This document shows positions 8,401 to 19,004 of a stretch of DNA of 64,000 nt, one piece after another. The first letter of the stretch is position 1. Each line of letters starts with the position of its first letter. Made by a program: the position numbers and the translations under genes. Origin of the DNA: Hydractinia symbiolongicarpus (lineage: Eukaryota > Cnidaria > Hydrozoa > Anthoathecata > Hydractiniidae); assembly GCF_029227915.1 (NCBI RefSeq), contig NC_079889.1, forward strand, positions 3,658,001-3,722,000, given 5' to 3'. The notes under the pieces are model-generated. The model was not told the origin of the DNA. It did not search any database and saw nothing but the letters and a program-made list of their open reading frames with translations.

Positions 8401-10348
8401 TGCAAGTGAATTATCTATCTATTTTTCCGATTGACATTGCGTGAACTTTAAAGTACATTTCCTTAACGGATGTTAGAGAAAATGGTAATTGCAATCAATA
8501 AGCAACATTTTTTTGTCTTTTTTACAATTTCTGTTTTATTGCAGAGGTTATGATTTTTATAAAATACTCTTTTACCATCTCACTAAAACAGAGTCAGCCC
8601 CTCCTTTGCATATAGCACTGCTTTTCACACGTATCCCTCATCAGATACAGACAAATTGGTTCTGAATTAATTTGTTAAATCTTCTTACCTATACAAGAGC
8701 GGCCATCTTTTGCTAGTCTGTAACCAATACGACAGGAACAATAATATGAGCCAATAAAATTATGACAAAAATGGGAACATCCGCCATTGCTATATTGACA
8801 CTCATCAATATCTGTAGCTGCAAAATGAGCCTCGAATCCATGTACTTCAACCTCGTTGTTATGGTCTGTGTGAAAATAAATTTCTAAGTTGCTGTCTTTG
8901 ATCATAATCGGCTCAAGAGGCGGGATCGCTGCCCCAAATTCTTGATGGCCGCGGCGACCACAATATTTTCCAATGGTGCCATTGGTTGATTTAACTGTGA
9001 CGTAATCATATTCACAAAAATCTGTCCACTCTATGTCAAACTGTGTAAAATTTAGTGATATCTCGTACCCAATTGGAACAGTTATATTCCATTTACAATT
9101 CACACTATCGGGATAAATATTCGGATATTCGGGTGTGTTGAAATGGCCATGCAAGGCGTGTATGTTACCTCCGCATTTGACATTGTTACCTAAATATAAT
9201 AAATATAGTAAATATAGTAAATATAATAAATATAATAAATATAATAAATATAATAAATATAATAAATATAATAAATATAATAAATATAATAAATATAATA
9301 AATATAATAAATATAATAAATATAATAAATATAATAAATATAATAAATATAATAAATATAATAAATATAATAAATATAATAAATATAATAAATATAATAA
9401 ATATAATAAATATAATAAATATAATAAATATAATAAATATAATAAATATAATAAATATAATAAATATAATAAATATAATAAATATAATAAATATAATAAA
9501 TATAATAAATATAATAAATATAATAAATATAATAAATATAATAAATATAATAAATATAATAAATATAATAAATATAATAAATATAATAAATATAATAAAT
9601 ATAATAAATATAATAAATATAATAAATATAATAAATATAATAAATATATAATAAGTATTGAAAATTAATACTTCATAAAGCATGTTTTTTATCTTATGTA
9701 AAGATTTTGTCGAAAGAAAAAAGAGTTGATTGTGTTGCATTCCATTGGAACATACTATATATACTATATATATATACTATTATATATATACTATATATAC
9801 TATTATACTTAAATAGTCCTAATTGCGAATTTCTTTCCTTAGAAAATACTAATTAATACAACCACGTGTCCTTTTTCTCTCTGTTGCTGTTGTATCAAGA
9901 ATAGGTGGAAGTAAGAAGCTATTACTTAAGTACGAAACTTTATCGCGAATAAGGTTTTTCTTTAATTTTTTGTTTGTTTATGTGTGTTTTTAATGCATTG
10001 CAAACGAAACAAATGAAAGCATGGTCGTGGTATACAGCAGCATGGAAACAAAAAACCTCCCTATAATGTCTAGGAAAAGTTTGTCCTGTTGACGCCATGT
10101 TCCCTCTCAAAAAACCGTACCCCACCTATGCCCCGAAAAAAAGGGTTAAAAGGGATCTCTAATAAACGGTCGTCATATTTTTTCAATTAGTAACGTTCGG
10201 CTAAAAACAAAAGATGGCAGATGTTAAATGCACAAGAAATGAACATGTATAACTTGAAAGGAGTTTTCTTACCAGAAGTACTGCTGACCAAGGTGTAACT
10301 CCACGCCAAGAAGAAACAAGACACAAGTTTTTCCAAGGACAGACTCAT
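4929..10348 (-). CDS. MASP-like secreted CUB-EGF-CUB-CCP-CCP-protease-homologue (predicted inactive)
   Basis: Ten exons joined at GT-AG sites: 10348-10273, 9189-8689, 8365-8223, 8115-7908, 7703-7524, 7125-6919, 6591-6421, 5978-5860, 5723-5593, 5427-4929. All junction phases agree and the total is 2235 nt, 744 aa plus stop. Order: signal peptide (1-25), CUB1 (~30-148), calcium-type EGF (~150-191), CUB2 (~194-308), CCP1 (~310-369), CCP2 (~370-438), S1 protease-like domain (~458-716) and a basic tail. This is the module order of MASP-1/2/3 and C1r/C1s, which dimerise and bind recognition lectins through CUB1-EGF-CUB2. His498 and Asp552 are in place, but the Ser195 equivalent is Pro664, the Asp194 equivalent is Leu and no IVGG start is seen. 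I infer a secreted pseudoprotease, perhaps a competitor or scaffold in a lectin-complement pathway. Intact frames and splice sites argue against a dead gene. Vertebrate MASPs are about 690-730 aa. Confidence 0.88.
5593..5723 (-). CDS. MASP-like exon 9: catalytic Asp exon
   Basis: Reads VKKVHMASKFDY then HSDISILELSAKVSV and VQPICLA. This is the DIALL-type motif with Asp552 as the Asp102 equivalent and the conserved PICL strand. Ends in phase 2 at donor GTAAGT. The acceptor is gcaatttag. Confidence 0.8.
5860..5978 (-). CDS. MASP-like exon 8: catalytic His exon
   Basis: Begins G|TG GCA CAT TGC, completing LTVAHC with His498, the S1 His57 equivalent. It continues TLEIVLGVQDLN, corresponding to the L.V.lGehdl region, and ends at donor GTAAGC in phase 0. 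Spreading the protease over four exons resembles MASP-1 rather than the single-exon protease of MASP-2/3. Confidence 0.8.
6421..6591 (-). CDS. MASP-like exon 7: linker and start of protease-like domain
   Basis: Residues about 439-495. It opens with a Cys-containing linker (CGRAYPQGNN...KCNEG) where MASPs carry the interchain disulphide Cys and the Arg-Ile activation site. Here the sequence is GRHRAKAIPYSQPWLV: PW.V aligns with the usual start of the S1 fold, but the expected R|IVGG is replaced. It then reads CSGILISDQFVLT, the normal beta-strand leading to the catalytic His. Confidence 0.8.
6919..7125 (-). CDS. MASP-like exon 6: CCP/Sushi module 2
   Basis: Second symmetrical 1-1 exon. The four cysteines are seen in ITCDYFPQ, SCFPFYDQFG, IECKVDGEW and AYCVK, with Trp in GEWSRG. 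The loop between the first two Cys is longer and more basic than in module 1. Position directly before the protease domain matches MASP/C1r/C1s. Confidence 0.85.
7524..7703 (-). CDS. MASP-like exon 5: CCP/Sushi module 1
   Basis: A single 1-1 phase exon holding one complete complement control protein module. It has four cysteines in CCP spacing (IKCP, FTCNEGYRL, RTCQSDGTW, PKCE) and the conserved Trp in GTWTG. One module per symmetrical exon is the rule for CCP domains. The tract upstream of the acceptor is TTTTATTTTAG. Confidence 0.85.
7908..8115 (-). CDS. MASP-like exon 4: second half of CUB2
   Basis: Starts FNLETHHSSKCPYDQLAI, continuing the CUB strand pattern (CxYDxLxI), then YGPYCEQKPR and SNWLIVEFSSDAS, and ends FKAKFWLEG at a phase-1 donor (GTATGTG). 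The position of the intron splitting CUB2 is typical of CUB-containing complement proteases. Confidence 0.8.
8223..8365 (-). CDS. MASP-like exon 3: first half of CUB2
   Basis: Acceptor ttttag, phase 1 in, phase 0 out (donor GTAAGT). Reads GVIESPEYPANYPPHASCDW followed by GYYVNLEFVD, a typical CUB N-terminal half with the SPxYPxxYP motif. Confidence 0.8.
8689..9189 (-). CDS. MASP-like exon 2: CUB1 plus EGF module
   Basis: Begins G|GT after the acceptor tatatttag and ends at donor GTAAGAAG, phase 1 at both ends. It reads CGGNIHALHGHF then PEYPNIYPDSVNCKW, a CUB start, and carries FDIEWTDFCEYDYVTV, which holds the acidic residues of the calcium-binding CUB subtype. It passes without an intron into DIDECQYSNGGCSHF, a calcium-binding EGF with six cysteines. 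In vertebrate MASP genes these modules sit in separate exons, so the fusion of CUB1 and EGF in one exon is a lineage feature or an intron loss. Confidence 0.85.
9191..9648. repeat. 9-bp minisatellite (aaatataat)n, ~51 copies, inside MASP-like intron 1
   Basis: Almost perfectly regular 9-mer array. The only visible variants are two or three units with g (aaatatagt) at the end nearest exon 2. On the gene's sense strand the unit is attatattt, and the array runs right up to the AG acceptor of exon 2, standing where a polypyrimidine tract is expected. Nine is divisible by three, so both strands read as long artefact ORFs. Confidence 0.95.
9751..9808. repeat. TA-rich simple repeat (actatata-type)
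   Basis: Imperfect runs of actatata/tatatac about 100 bp beyond the 9-bp array in the same intron. Low-complexity DNA with no coding meaning. Confidence 0.8.
10273..10348 (-). CDS. MASP-like exon 1: signal peptide
   Basis: ATG at 10348, then 25 codons with a hydrophobic core (CFFLAWSYTLVS) after a short basic-containing N-terminus, ending in a phase-1 donor GTAAGA. The start is chosen because it gives a classic secretion signal and the donor joins in frame to exon 2, whose own reading frame has no plausible start. Confidence 0.8.
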
Positions 10349-11868
10349 ATTTCTTCTTTAATAGTTCTTGTTTTACTTTTTTTTTATTAGTTATTTACCT
10401 CTAAATGTAATGAATACAGTATAAAAAAATACATAACTGTAAGTAGTGCAGTAGTAATGCATGCTGTGTAGAATCTGACATCAGCAAAATTTGCGAATAA
10501 GCATTTGAATGGAAATTTTTCACGATTGCCTACAACGTCTTGCAAAACACAGAGAACAAAAGAAAAGTTATTTTCTTAAATTCAGGTTAATAATAATTTT
10601 ATTCAAAGTAAAAGACTTCCTGCATATTGTGCTTTTATACACGTCCAATAACTATCTTATCTTCTCAACATCCACGAGACAACATGCTGTAATAGCGCAT
10701 GACGTCTATTATGGTAATTTAACCTTGCAATTTTGGTAACATTCATGTTTGATATTACGACTTAACAGTTCATTAAAGTTGTCCCCGACCGTCTACGACA
10801 TGCTTCTGTTCTTTTCATCTCAAGTATATAATGTCTATCAGAAATAAATAGAGATAACATCCGAGTCAGCTCCACAGGGGGCAAATTGCGCCTACGAAAA
10901 ACTCCTCCTTGTGGGATGAACCACGCTAATTTGATTCATGTTTGAAGGAGTAAGACCTTCCCACTTTACTTGTGCGCATACCGTTTATTTCATCACATCA
11001 AGACAATGTTGTGTATAAGAAATTTCAGACAACTTTAACTATATTATTAGGATACGATGAGTTTCTAGCGAATCTCTCTCATTACCGCTATTAGATCTTA
11101 TTGTAGAAGTAATTAGCTCTGTCACCAAGCCAGGAAACAAAATGGCAACGTGTTATAACATGCTATAAATTAAATTATTATTATACAACAAAAACAACAA
11201 CAACAAAAAAATAACAACACGAAATCTTGCATTTGCGTGCTAACCCTCCAGTAGCATTAATGCTATGAAGAAGATAAAAAATCTAAGCAAAACAATAAGT
11301 ACAAAGCTTCACAATTTTATTTACTTTATTTATATTGGTTGCTAACATGATTTATTTAATAACTCCGAAATAAGTTTAAAGCAGATTGCGGAAGTTGAAA
11401 GTTTGTATAAGCATTTAAATCCGTCTTTCGAAAGTACAATTGCACTCACTTACAATAAGTTTTCTTTCTTCACAGTTTTTACTCCTTTGCCTCATCCCAT
11501 CATTCCTTCAGTTAATTTTATAGTTGTTTAGCAATTTGCATTGCGTTATCATAATTATTTTTCAGTTGGAAAATGATGCAGGAAAAAACAAGTACTTATG
11601 TCTGTATAATCAGTTCGTTATACTCCTGTTTCGTCGATTCATATCAAATTATTTTATTTTCTTAATGTAATTACAACTCGGTTTCTGTCGCCAAAAAATG
11701 TCTGATAGATACTGACGTAAAAAGATAATCAAACAACGCAAAAACAACAACTACAAAACAATAGCAAAACAAACGCAGAACTAGACTAGCCAGATTGCAT
11801 ACAATCACCAGCTCGTATTAATTCTGATTAATTAAAGACGGTTTGCTGTTCACATCTTCTAATAACTT
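10349..11868. other. 5' flank of the MASP-like gene; no further gene seen
   Basis: The promoter and 5' UTR of the MASP-like gene should lie at the left of this stretch, but I see no clear TATA box on the minus strand. The remainder is AT-rich with an (acaacaa)-type patch near 11190-11215. Confidence 0.4.
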
Positions 11869-12237
11869 CCAGTGACTCTAACACCGGATAACTTGAACTT
11901 TTATTTTATCGAACCATTTTCTTGGGTCCCTTGAGCTTTCATTAATAATTTCCTATAAAAAACTCCAGTTAACTCTAACCTCGGATAACTTTTTTAGTTT
12001 TTATTAACTTCTGATGGAAAATTCAATTTAGAAGGAACTTGCACGCCTTTTTCATCGTCAAGATGGCATCTTTTATCGTTAACTCTTGCCCTACCTCTCA
12101 AAGAAATCGCTTTAACTTGAACTATAATACCATTTTAGACTAAATTCCACTTAATGGAAGCTTTGTTTAACTGGAAAATTCGTTAAGCCGAACTATTTTC
12201 CTCTGTCTCTATGTTTCCAGTTACCGGGAGTTAACTG
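11869..12237. mobile_element. Second pogo-like element remnant
   Basis: cagtgactctaacaccggat (from 11870) and cagttaactctaacctcgga (from 11966) resemble the right end read backwards (cagttaactcccggtaactg, ending at 12237). The inner left copy and right end share a perfect ten-base terminus, cagttaactc, and internal gataact and ccacttaatgg motifs recall the element at 3321-3873. TA follows the right end but not the left, so the boundaries are uncertain. Confidence 0.4.
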
Positions 12238-15200
12238 TATTTTCCTCTCCTGTACAGTTTTTGTCATAAAATAATCTTAAAAGACCCCTGTTTAATTAAT
12301 CATCTTAGTGTTCACAAGTCCTACAACTTACATGCAACCACTTCGGTAATACAACACTATACCTGTATCTATCTGAAATTACCATTTGCTGTTATGTGGG
12401 TACATTTTTAGCTGCTGTTGGAAATCAGATTTCTATGGAAAGTAAGTACAGTTGATTCTTCTCTAAAAATAAACAAAATATATGAAAAGCAACATCTTTA
12501 TATTCCACGCGCAATGACTGCTCATCCTTTTTTGATATATGATGTTATTACTAGCTATCTATAGACAAGTTAACTGTAATTTAGCTAACAATTTTATTTA
12601 GTGTGAATTTTCCCTATTTTCAATCAACACCATAATTCCCAATAAATCTAAACTGATCAGTCCTTTTTTATTATGAAAGAAAGTCAAGTTATTTCCTGTT
12701 CCGCCTACGTAAAAGATTTGCCTATGTTGAAAGTAATTAAAAACCCACGCTTGATGGAACAGTCATTTTTTATGAATCATAAATTTTTCGTTATTATAGT
12801 GACGTTATTTTTTGACGTGTACTGAAACATAAATATTATTGTAACGTTTTGAGCCTTCAGGGTATTAAGATGAACTTGTGCAAGCGGTTAATAGCTATAT
12901 TTAGGTGTAAATTTAACATGTACTTTTAACTTTCTTTCTTTAACTTTCTTATCCTTCTGCTTTTGCTTTTTAGTTGAAGATTTTCATAACCGAGAACGCA
13001 ATTGATTCGACAGGATACGGATATAAAAGTTATGTGTCCTGTTCGTACATGATATACGCTGTTCTCACACCCACAAGTTCGCAAAGGTGTCACCTAATTC
13101 GAGTTTAAACGGATTTTCCATTGTAAAATAACCAATTCAATTAAATACAGAAGGAAAACTCCAGCAAATTATTTTGGGAAGCAAAACCGGAGTTTCCGTG
13201 ACTTCCTCGCATATAAGTAGAAAGACATCATGATTACTGTACGGTATCGGCAACCATGGTGATCGCTGCTGTCAAAACAAGTGCATGCTGACCGTACATT
13301 GTGTAGTAGCGTGCTTCCAATATATGTGTGAGGGCCATTTGAAACTTTTCTAGTATGAAAAAATAAAATCTAATTAGGCAGTATTAGAGATAAAGAAAGA
13401 GAAAAAGACAGAGCTGAATAATGGTAATTACCATAAGAAATGCTTTTAGACATTGTCTTCATCCCATGCTATGAAATATTACCGTAATCATAGCTAAGAT
13501 GCACAAAGTTGGACACAATAAAATTTATTAAAACTGGGATAGCAATAAGAAAACAGGAATTAATCAATCTTTGAGGACGTCCTAAATATTATTATTTCAA
13601 TAAACAAGTTACGCCCAAATCTCCCAATCCCTGCAAATGGAGTATTTCCGGTAAATTTTTATATCGCTGATTTTGCTGTATGAAACTCAGTACATCCTGA
13701 ATGGTTAACTGAAGCAAAACGGCTTATTCAATCGTCCATTTGGCCCATTGAATGGACAGCCATAAAAGAATATGCAGACTAATTGAGTTGAAAAACTTGC
13801 GACCATTGTTATTATGCGGTCACAGCGTAACAATACGGCTTGAAAAAGGAAATTATGCATAAAACTGATGCGACTGATATGGTAAGACATGATGGTTATT
13901 AATTTTACCACAAAGGTAACTTGTTAACAGATATAACATAAAAGGTGTGTAGGTCACAATGTCAGAAACGCTTTCCCTAACGTTCGGTAATTTATTGCGG
14001 ATTTCGAGATATTAAGGTTCAAGAATATATTAATTAACATTTATTCCCTTGTACAGAACAATTTTGGACAACATTTTTATTATTGCATATGATACCCTTT
14101 TCTGAGTTAAACTTATTTTTTAACAAAGATGTATTGTTTCTTAAAAATCACAGGAAAAAGGAAGTTATCAAGGAAGAATTTACCCCTAGAATATAATAAA
14201 CTATCCAGTAAATACATTAGCAAGCAGTTCTTTACAAAATAAAACGAAACGATACCTGAAATTAACATTACGGCCTAACCATCATTCAATGCAAACAAAA
14301 CTTTTCCACCCTTTAGAAGATCTCAATTTTCTAAACCTGAATGAAATAAAAAAAAATTAACACGCGCACGTTCAAATCTTGAGAAGCATATTTTAACAAT
14401 TATAATTACCCAGTTAAATGATAAAACATTACAATAATAAATAATGGGGAAACTGATGCTTTCCTTTCCACAGAACGCATGCAAGTAATTAATTTTCTAA
14501 TTACGGTGCTGTTATAAATCGATAACGAGTCTTGAATAGACATTGTATTGGTGAGTTGCAATAATTCTGTAATTTTTTGCAGACATCATTGTTAAAAATC
14601 AAACCGTAAATTACAACTGTTATTCACATCTTTGAAAATTTCGTTTAAAATGACATACACTGAAAGACAGAACTAAATTTTTGAATAAACTTGATTTTTC
14701 AGCAACCAGCCAGTTGCATATTTGTTAGAGGTTAGATTATAATGCATGAGTTTTTGTCTGTGAGCCAAAGATTGTAGCAGTGGTTACCAACAGGCGAATC
14801 TTACCATGGACTAACAATTAATTTAATAAACTCGTTCATAAAGTAGCATGTGTCATTTTTATTTTAACTTTGTTAAGACCCTAGTTAACTAAAAACAATT
14901 ACTGAAGGAGTATGCTTCAGAAGTTGTCACAAGAATTCGGAACGACGGCTTTTTTACCCCGGCCAGATTGGGGTTAAGCGTACTAATTTTAAATAAACAC
15001 ATACAAAAAACGGTTTAGCTAATACAAAACAATATAAATTAGAATTCCAGTAACACGTTTTCAAGACGTATCTTCACATGTTGACCGCTCCACGATGTGC
15101 ATGGAATGTGTTTGCCAGTACAAAGTGTCTAAACCAGGAGCTTATTACGGTTATTATGATGAAATAGCTATACGGCATGACTTCATGCATACGCTTTAAG

Positions 15201-18200
15201 CATTAAGTTTACTATTATTTTCCATATAATTGCAAACGTAAAAGACCTTGTTAAGTGTTTCTTTCAAGCACAGGATGTGGGATGAAAAAGCACGTGAATT
15301 TTCCTCACGGCTAATAGATTATAATGAGGCAAAGCACACTTTTTTAATAGCCTATTTTATATCTTCTATAAAAAAGAGAAGGTTGCGAAACCAAATATAT
15401 TGTGTTTCAAACTATCATGTGTCCAACCGATGTCCAAAGTTCAAAATCTTCTTAGGCGTTTTGCGATTGAATAGAAGCCATAGTTTTTGAAAATAGACTT
15501 ACCATAAAATTCAATGCAACCATGATCAAATGTTTGTTTATATTATTTCTCCTCAGTTTTGCCAACACCAAAGTTGATCGAATCTTGACATTAATTTAAC
15601 ATTAGTTTGTTCTGCTTCAATAATAAGGAGAGCTTCAAGAGATGTCTTTACAACAGGTAACGACTGTTGATTGCCTTTTTAGTAAATAATTAGCTGATGT
15701 TCAGGAATCAAATATAGCCATGTCTTTTATACTTTCTTGTAGCATAAAAAAAGATCAAACCAGGATGATTTGTGACTTCTAAAGGATAGTCATCTCAATA
15801 TAAAAGTCCTGTTGGATTGTTGATTCAATTTCCGGTGATGTCATTGGTTAGTTTTGCAATGACGTCAATCCAATAGAATTCTATTTTATGCTGGGTGATT
15901 TAATTTTAATGATATAATTAGTTGTAGGTTTTATCCGACGTTTGTTTGTGCGTGTTTGTTTGTCTCTATCGTCCACTTTGTGATTGGGCGGAATAATTCC
16001 AAGTATATGCTTTTAGGCCATCAAACTCCCACATTTGCGTTAATTCCGAATTGTGTATATAAAAGGCCCTAGTTTTGCCAAAATCCTCCAACTCCAAGAA
16101 TAACTCCGTAATTTGATTCATGGCCTAATAAATTTTTCTGGCTAATTTCTGATCGTTGTATGGGTTCTCTTGGATCGTCTTAAGGTCAAAATTTAGTTTT
16201 AATAAAGTTTTTTCACACGCCAAAAAAAGAAGTAGGAAAGAAAAGCAGGTTAACCTTTTCCGTTTAATGTTGACCAGTCAAAATGATTATACAGACTTGT
16301 ACAATCCCAGAGTTAACCTGAATCCTCCTCCTTTGACCTTGTGGTTATTTTCAATCTTGTTTTCCTCTGTCAACATTGTTAAGTCATATCTGATATTGTA
16401 ACTGGTACAAATAGAAACAAAGTAAAAATACAAAACAAAAAACATAAACATTACGACCTGATTTCGGATATCGTTAAATATTGTGAATACACCATATTTT
16501 GAAAGTAGACATGTGTTTACATTTTAAATCATATGCTGTAAATTGACTATGTTAATCCAGCGAAGCGTGTCTTTTTCAATCAGAATGGGTGGTGTCATTA
16601 TAAACCACATTCTCACATGTAGCTATATCAACTTTGGTAGAGGTTAAAACTGGATTGAGAAATCTAGTTTTCACCTATGCAGGGTGTAAACAATAAAATA
16701 CGGACAGTTAAATTTTGTTTTAATGACGAGAAAATTTTTCTTTTTTATTAAATTTTATGAAAGGATTCCAAACAAAGCATTTTAGTTTGTATTGATTCGG
16801 GAAAACAAGATTTTTAGATTAGACATTTAAACTTTTAGGCTTTTTTGTTGCTCTCTACAAAAAAATTTGCAGTAAATTTAAATGAGCTTTCCCTGTAACT
16901 AATTTTTGTGAGTTTTATTTTTAGCAAGGAAAATAAAAATAAAATAAAAAAAAAACAGAAAAAGGGAACCTTTTGCAAATTAGCAGTTAAACATCTTCTT
17001 TATATTAAACAGTTGAGTATATCTCCAGTTTCTTGTAGGAGTATTTCTCCTGTTCAATGATGGGCACAACGATGACTCTTGAATTGTTATTTACGGGAAA
17101 GTTGCCTAAAGCAGACATGCACGTTTTGATTTTCTTTCTTTCTTGTGTTTGGTTTGTCTTGCTTGTTTAGTAAGCTATTAGATTGTTATTTTTAAGTGTT
17201 TTCATATTTCGTTTCCAAGATCAACCAATTTAGTTATATAAACAGACTTATTACTTTAAAAATTATCATTTTCTATTACAGTCTGATAGAAGAGTTGCCA
17301 TTCCATAACAACCTTGAGAGAATCTTCAACGTTAATTTATTTTTTTAGTTTTAATATGGAATTGAAAAGTCTAAACAGATATTTTTTTCACATTTGATAA
17401 CTTAAATGTAAATGTTAGATGAGTCTTTTAAAAAATGATCGTAGCTATCAATGATAGAAATATGTTATTAGAAACGCTTGAACTTAGGCTGTTGCCCTGT
17501 ACTTCCCTGATGGATGCAAAGTTCTGCCAAACTCATTATGTAACAATATATTAAAAGTAACCAAAATTGCAATTATTTTCCTTGGAAATATATTAGCGTC
17601 TACCAAACAATAATTCGGCGAAAACAGGATAATTGAGATTTCAAAGTACCACAAACACGTTTGTTATAAGAATATCTAAATCTCTATTTCCTGTCTAGTT
17701 ACACAAGGCTGCTGTAATAAAAACGAAATTATAATAATAATAATAACAACAACAAAAAAGACAATATTGCTAATATAAATGCGACAACAACAAAAACAAC
17801 AATAAAAAACAACAAATCAAAAAACTATTTTCAAACATAACTTTGGCACGAAGCTTGATACGTGTCAAAAAAGTACGTAAAGGTATGATTTGGACGAAAT
17901 AAGTAAAACAGACTGTTATAAAAGAAAGATAGCCCTACAGTTTTCAAACTTAATATCCATTCAACGAAATAATGGAAGCCCTGTTTTGGCACCTAAAAAA
18001 CTCTGGGAAGAATTGTAGCATTTCAGGCAGGAGGTATAGTTAAAAATGAGAAAATTGTAAAATTGTGGTTTGAAACCCACTGGAAAGAGAAGCATTACTT
18101 CCCTTTAAAGGTGAAAGTATGTTAGCGGTTTTTGATATGATAAAGTTAGGGGAATTATTGAATGTTAAAACTTACGGCGCATGACGACTTGGAAACGTGG

Positions 18201-18964
18201 TTGCATGTTGGTCATCTTGTTAAAAAATGCATTTCGGCTGTGTGTTTTTTTCAAAAAAATTTTTACTTGACAATTATTGATGTGGATGTTTATCATAGTT
18301 GTCATTTTTTCAGTTTATTGCTCATGTTGAACTGTGAGAGAGTTTAAACCTGAATTATTTGGAAATTGAGTTAAAAATTTCGCACTGTAAAGCTAAATAA
18401 ATCTAAGAATTTCCCGCCTAAGTGTAAAATATTGAATACAAAGCAAACATGAAACTTAAAATAGAACATGGTCACGTAATCTGTGTCCATTTTTCAACGA
18501 GTTAGGCTTAGGAAGATTTTTGATAATGTTGATTTTTTTTATTCCATTCTTTTAATTGTGGTAACTACTGCCAAAATAAGGAGTTATTCAATTACGTTCT
18601 TCTACGCAGAAACAAACTCGACATTTCTCTAAATAAACCTCAACCAAGACACTTGACACCCGCCATTATAATTTCCATAATGGGACCACCTTAATCTATA
18701 AATGGATATTTTATTGTATTTATGTCTTTGTGGTTTAGTTGTGTTTTGTCTGTTTTTCCGAGGTTTTTAATTTTTTTTACGCCAAAAAATATCCTTTTTC
18801 GAAGAAAAACATAAAAGAGAGGTTGTAGTACGTGGATTGTCCTACAACCCTTCACTACAGTGTATGTTTTACATTCAAGATCTTGTTTTTTAAAATAGAG
18901 AAAAGAATTTAAATTTAAATTTCAATTTAAGAATTTAAATTCGCGGATAAAAGCCAGAAAAAAA
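12238..18964. other. Gene-poor DNA, nothing recognised
   Basis: No ORF here has recognisable motifs, and I could not assemble exons. Small aac/aat simple repeats occur near 17735-17815. Isolated small exons of unknown genes could have been missed. Confidence 0.4.
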
Positions 18965-19004
18965 TACAATGTCCTCAAAAGAATCTTCTTTTGAGGATAT
19001 TGTA
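18965..19004. repeat. Near-perfect 19-bp hairpin
   Basis: tacaatgtcctcaaaagaa (18965-18983), a two-base centre, then ttcttttgaggatattgta (18986-19004). Eighteen of nineteen positions pair exactly and the other is a G-T. The centre is too short for an ordinary microRNA loop, so a small palindromic insertion is the simpler reading. Confidence 0.6.

Noticed and set aside
9191-9648. A CRISPR-like array.
   Set aside because: There are no spacers; units are contiguous 9-mers, and the context is a eukaryotic intron.
9135-9740. Two long ORFs on opposite strands with endless YNK or IIF repeats.
   Set aside because: Both are translations of the 9-bp minisatellite, whose unit length is a multiple of three and contains no stop in those frames. 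It is intronic DNA.
18965-19004. A microRNA precursor.
   Set aside because: The terminal loop would be only two bases and the arms are nearly perfect, unlike a normal Drosha/Dicer substrate.
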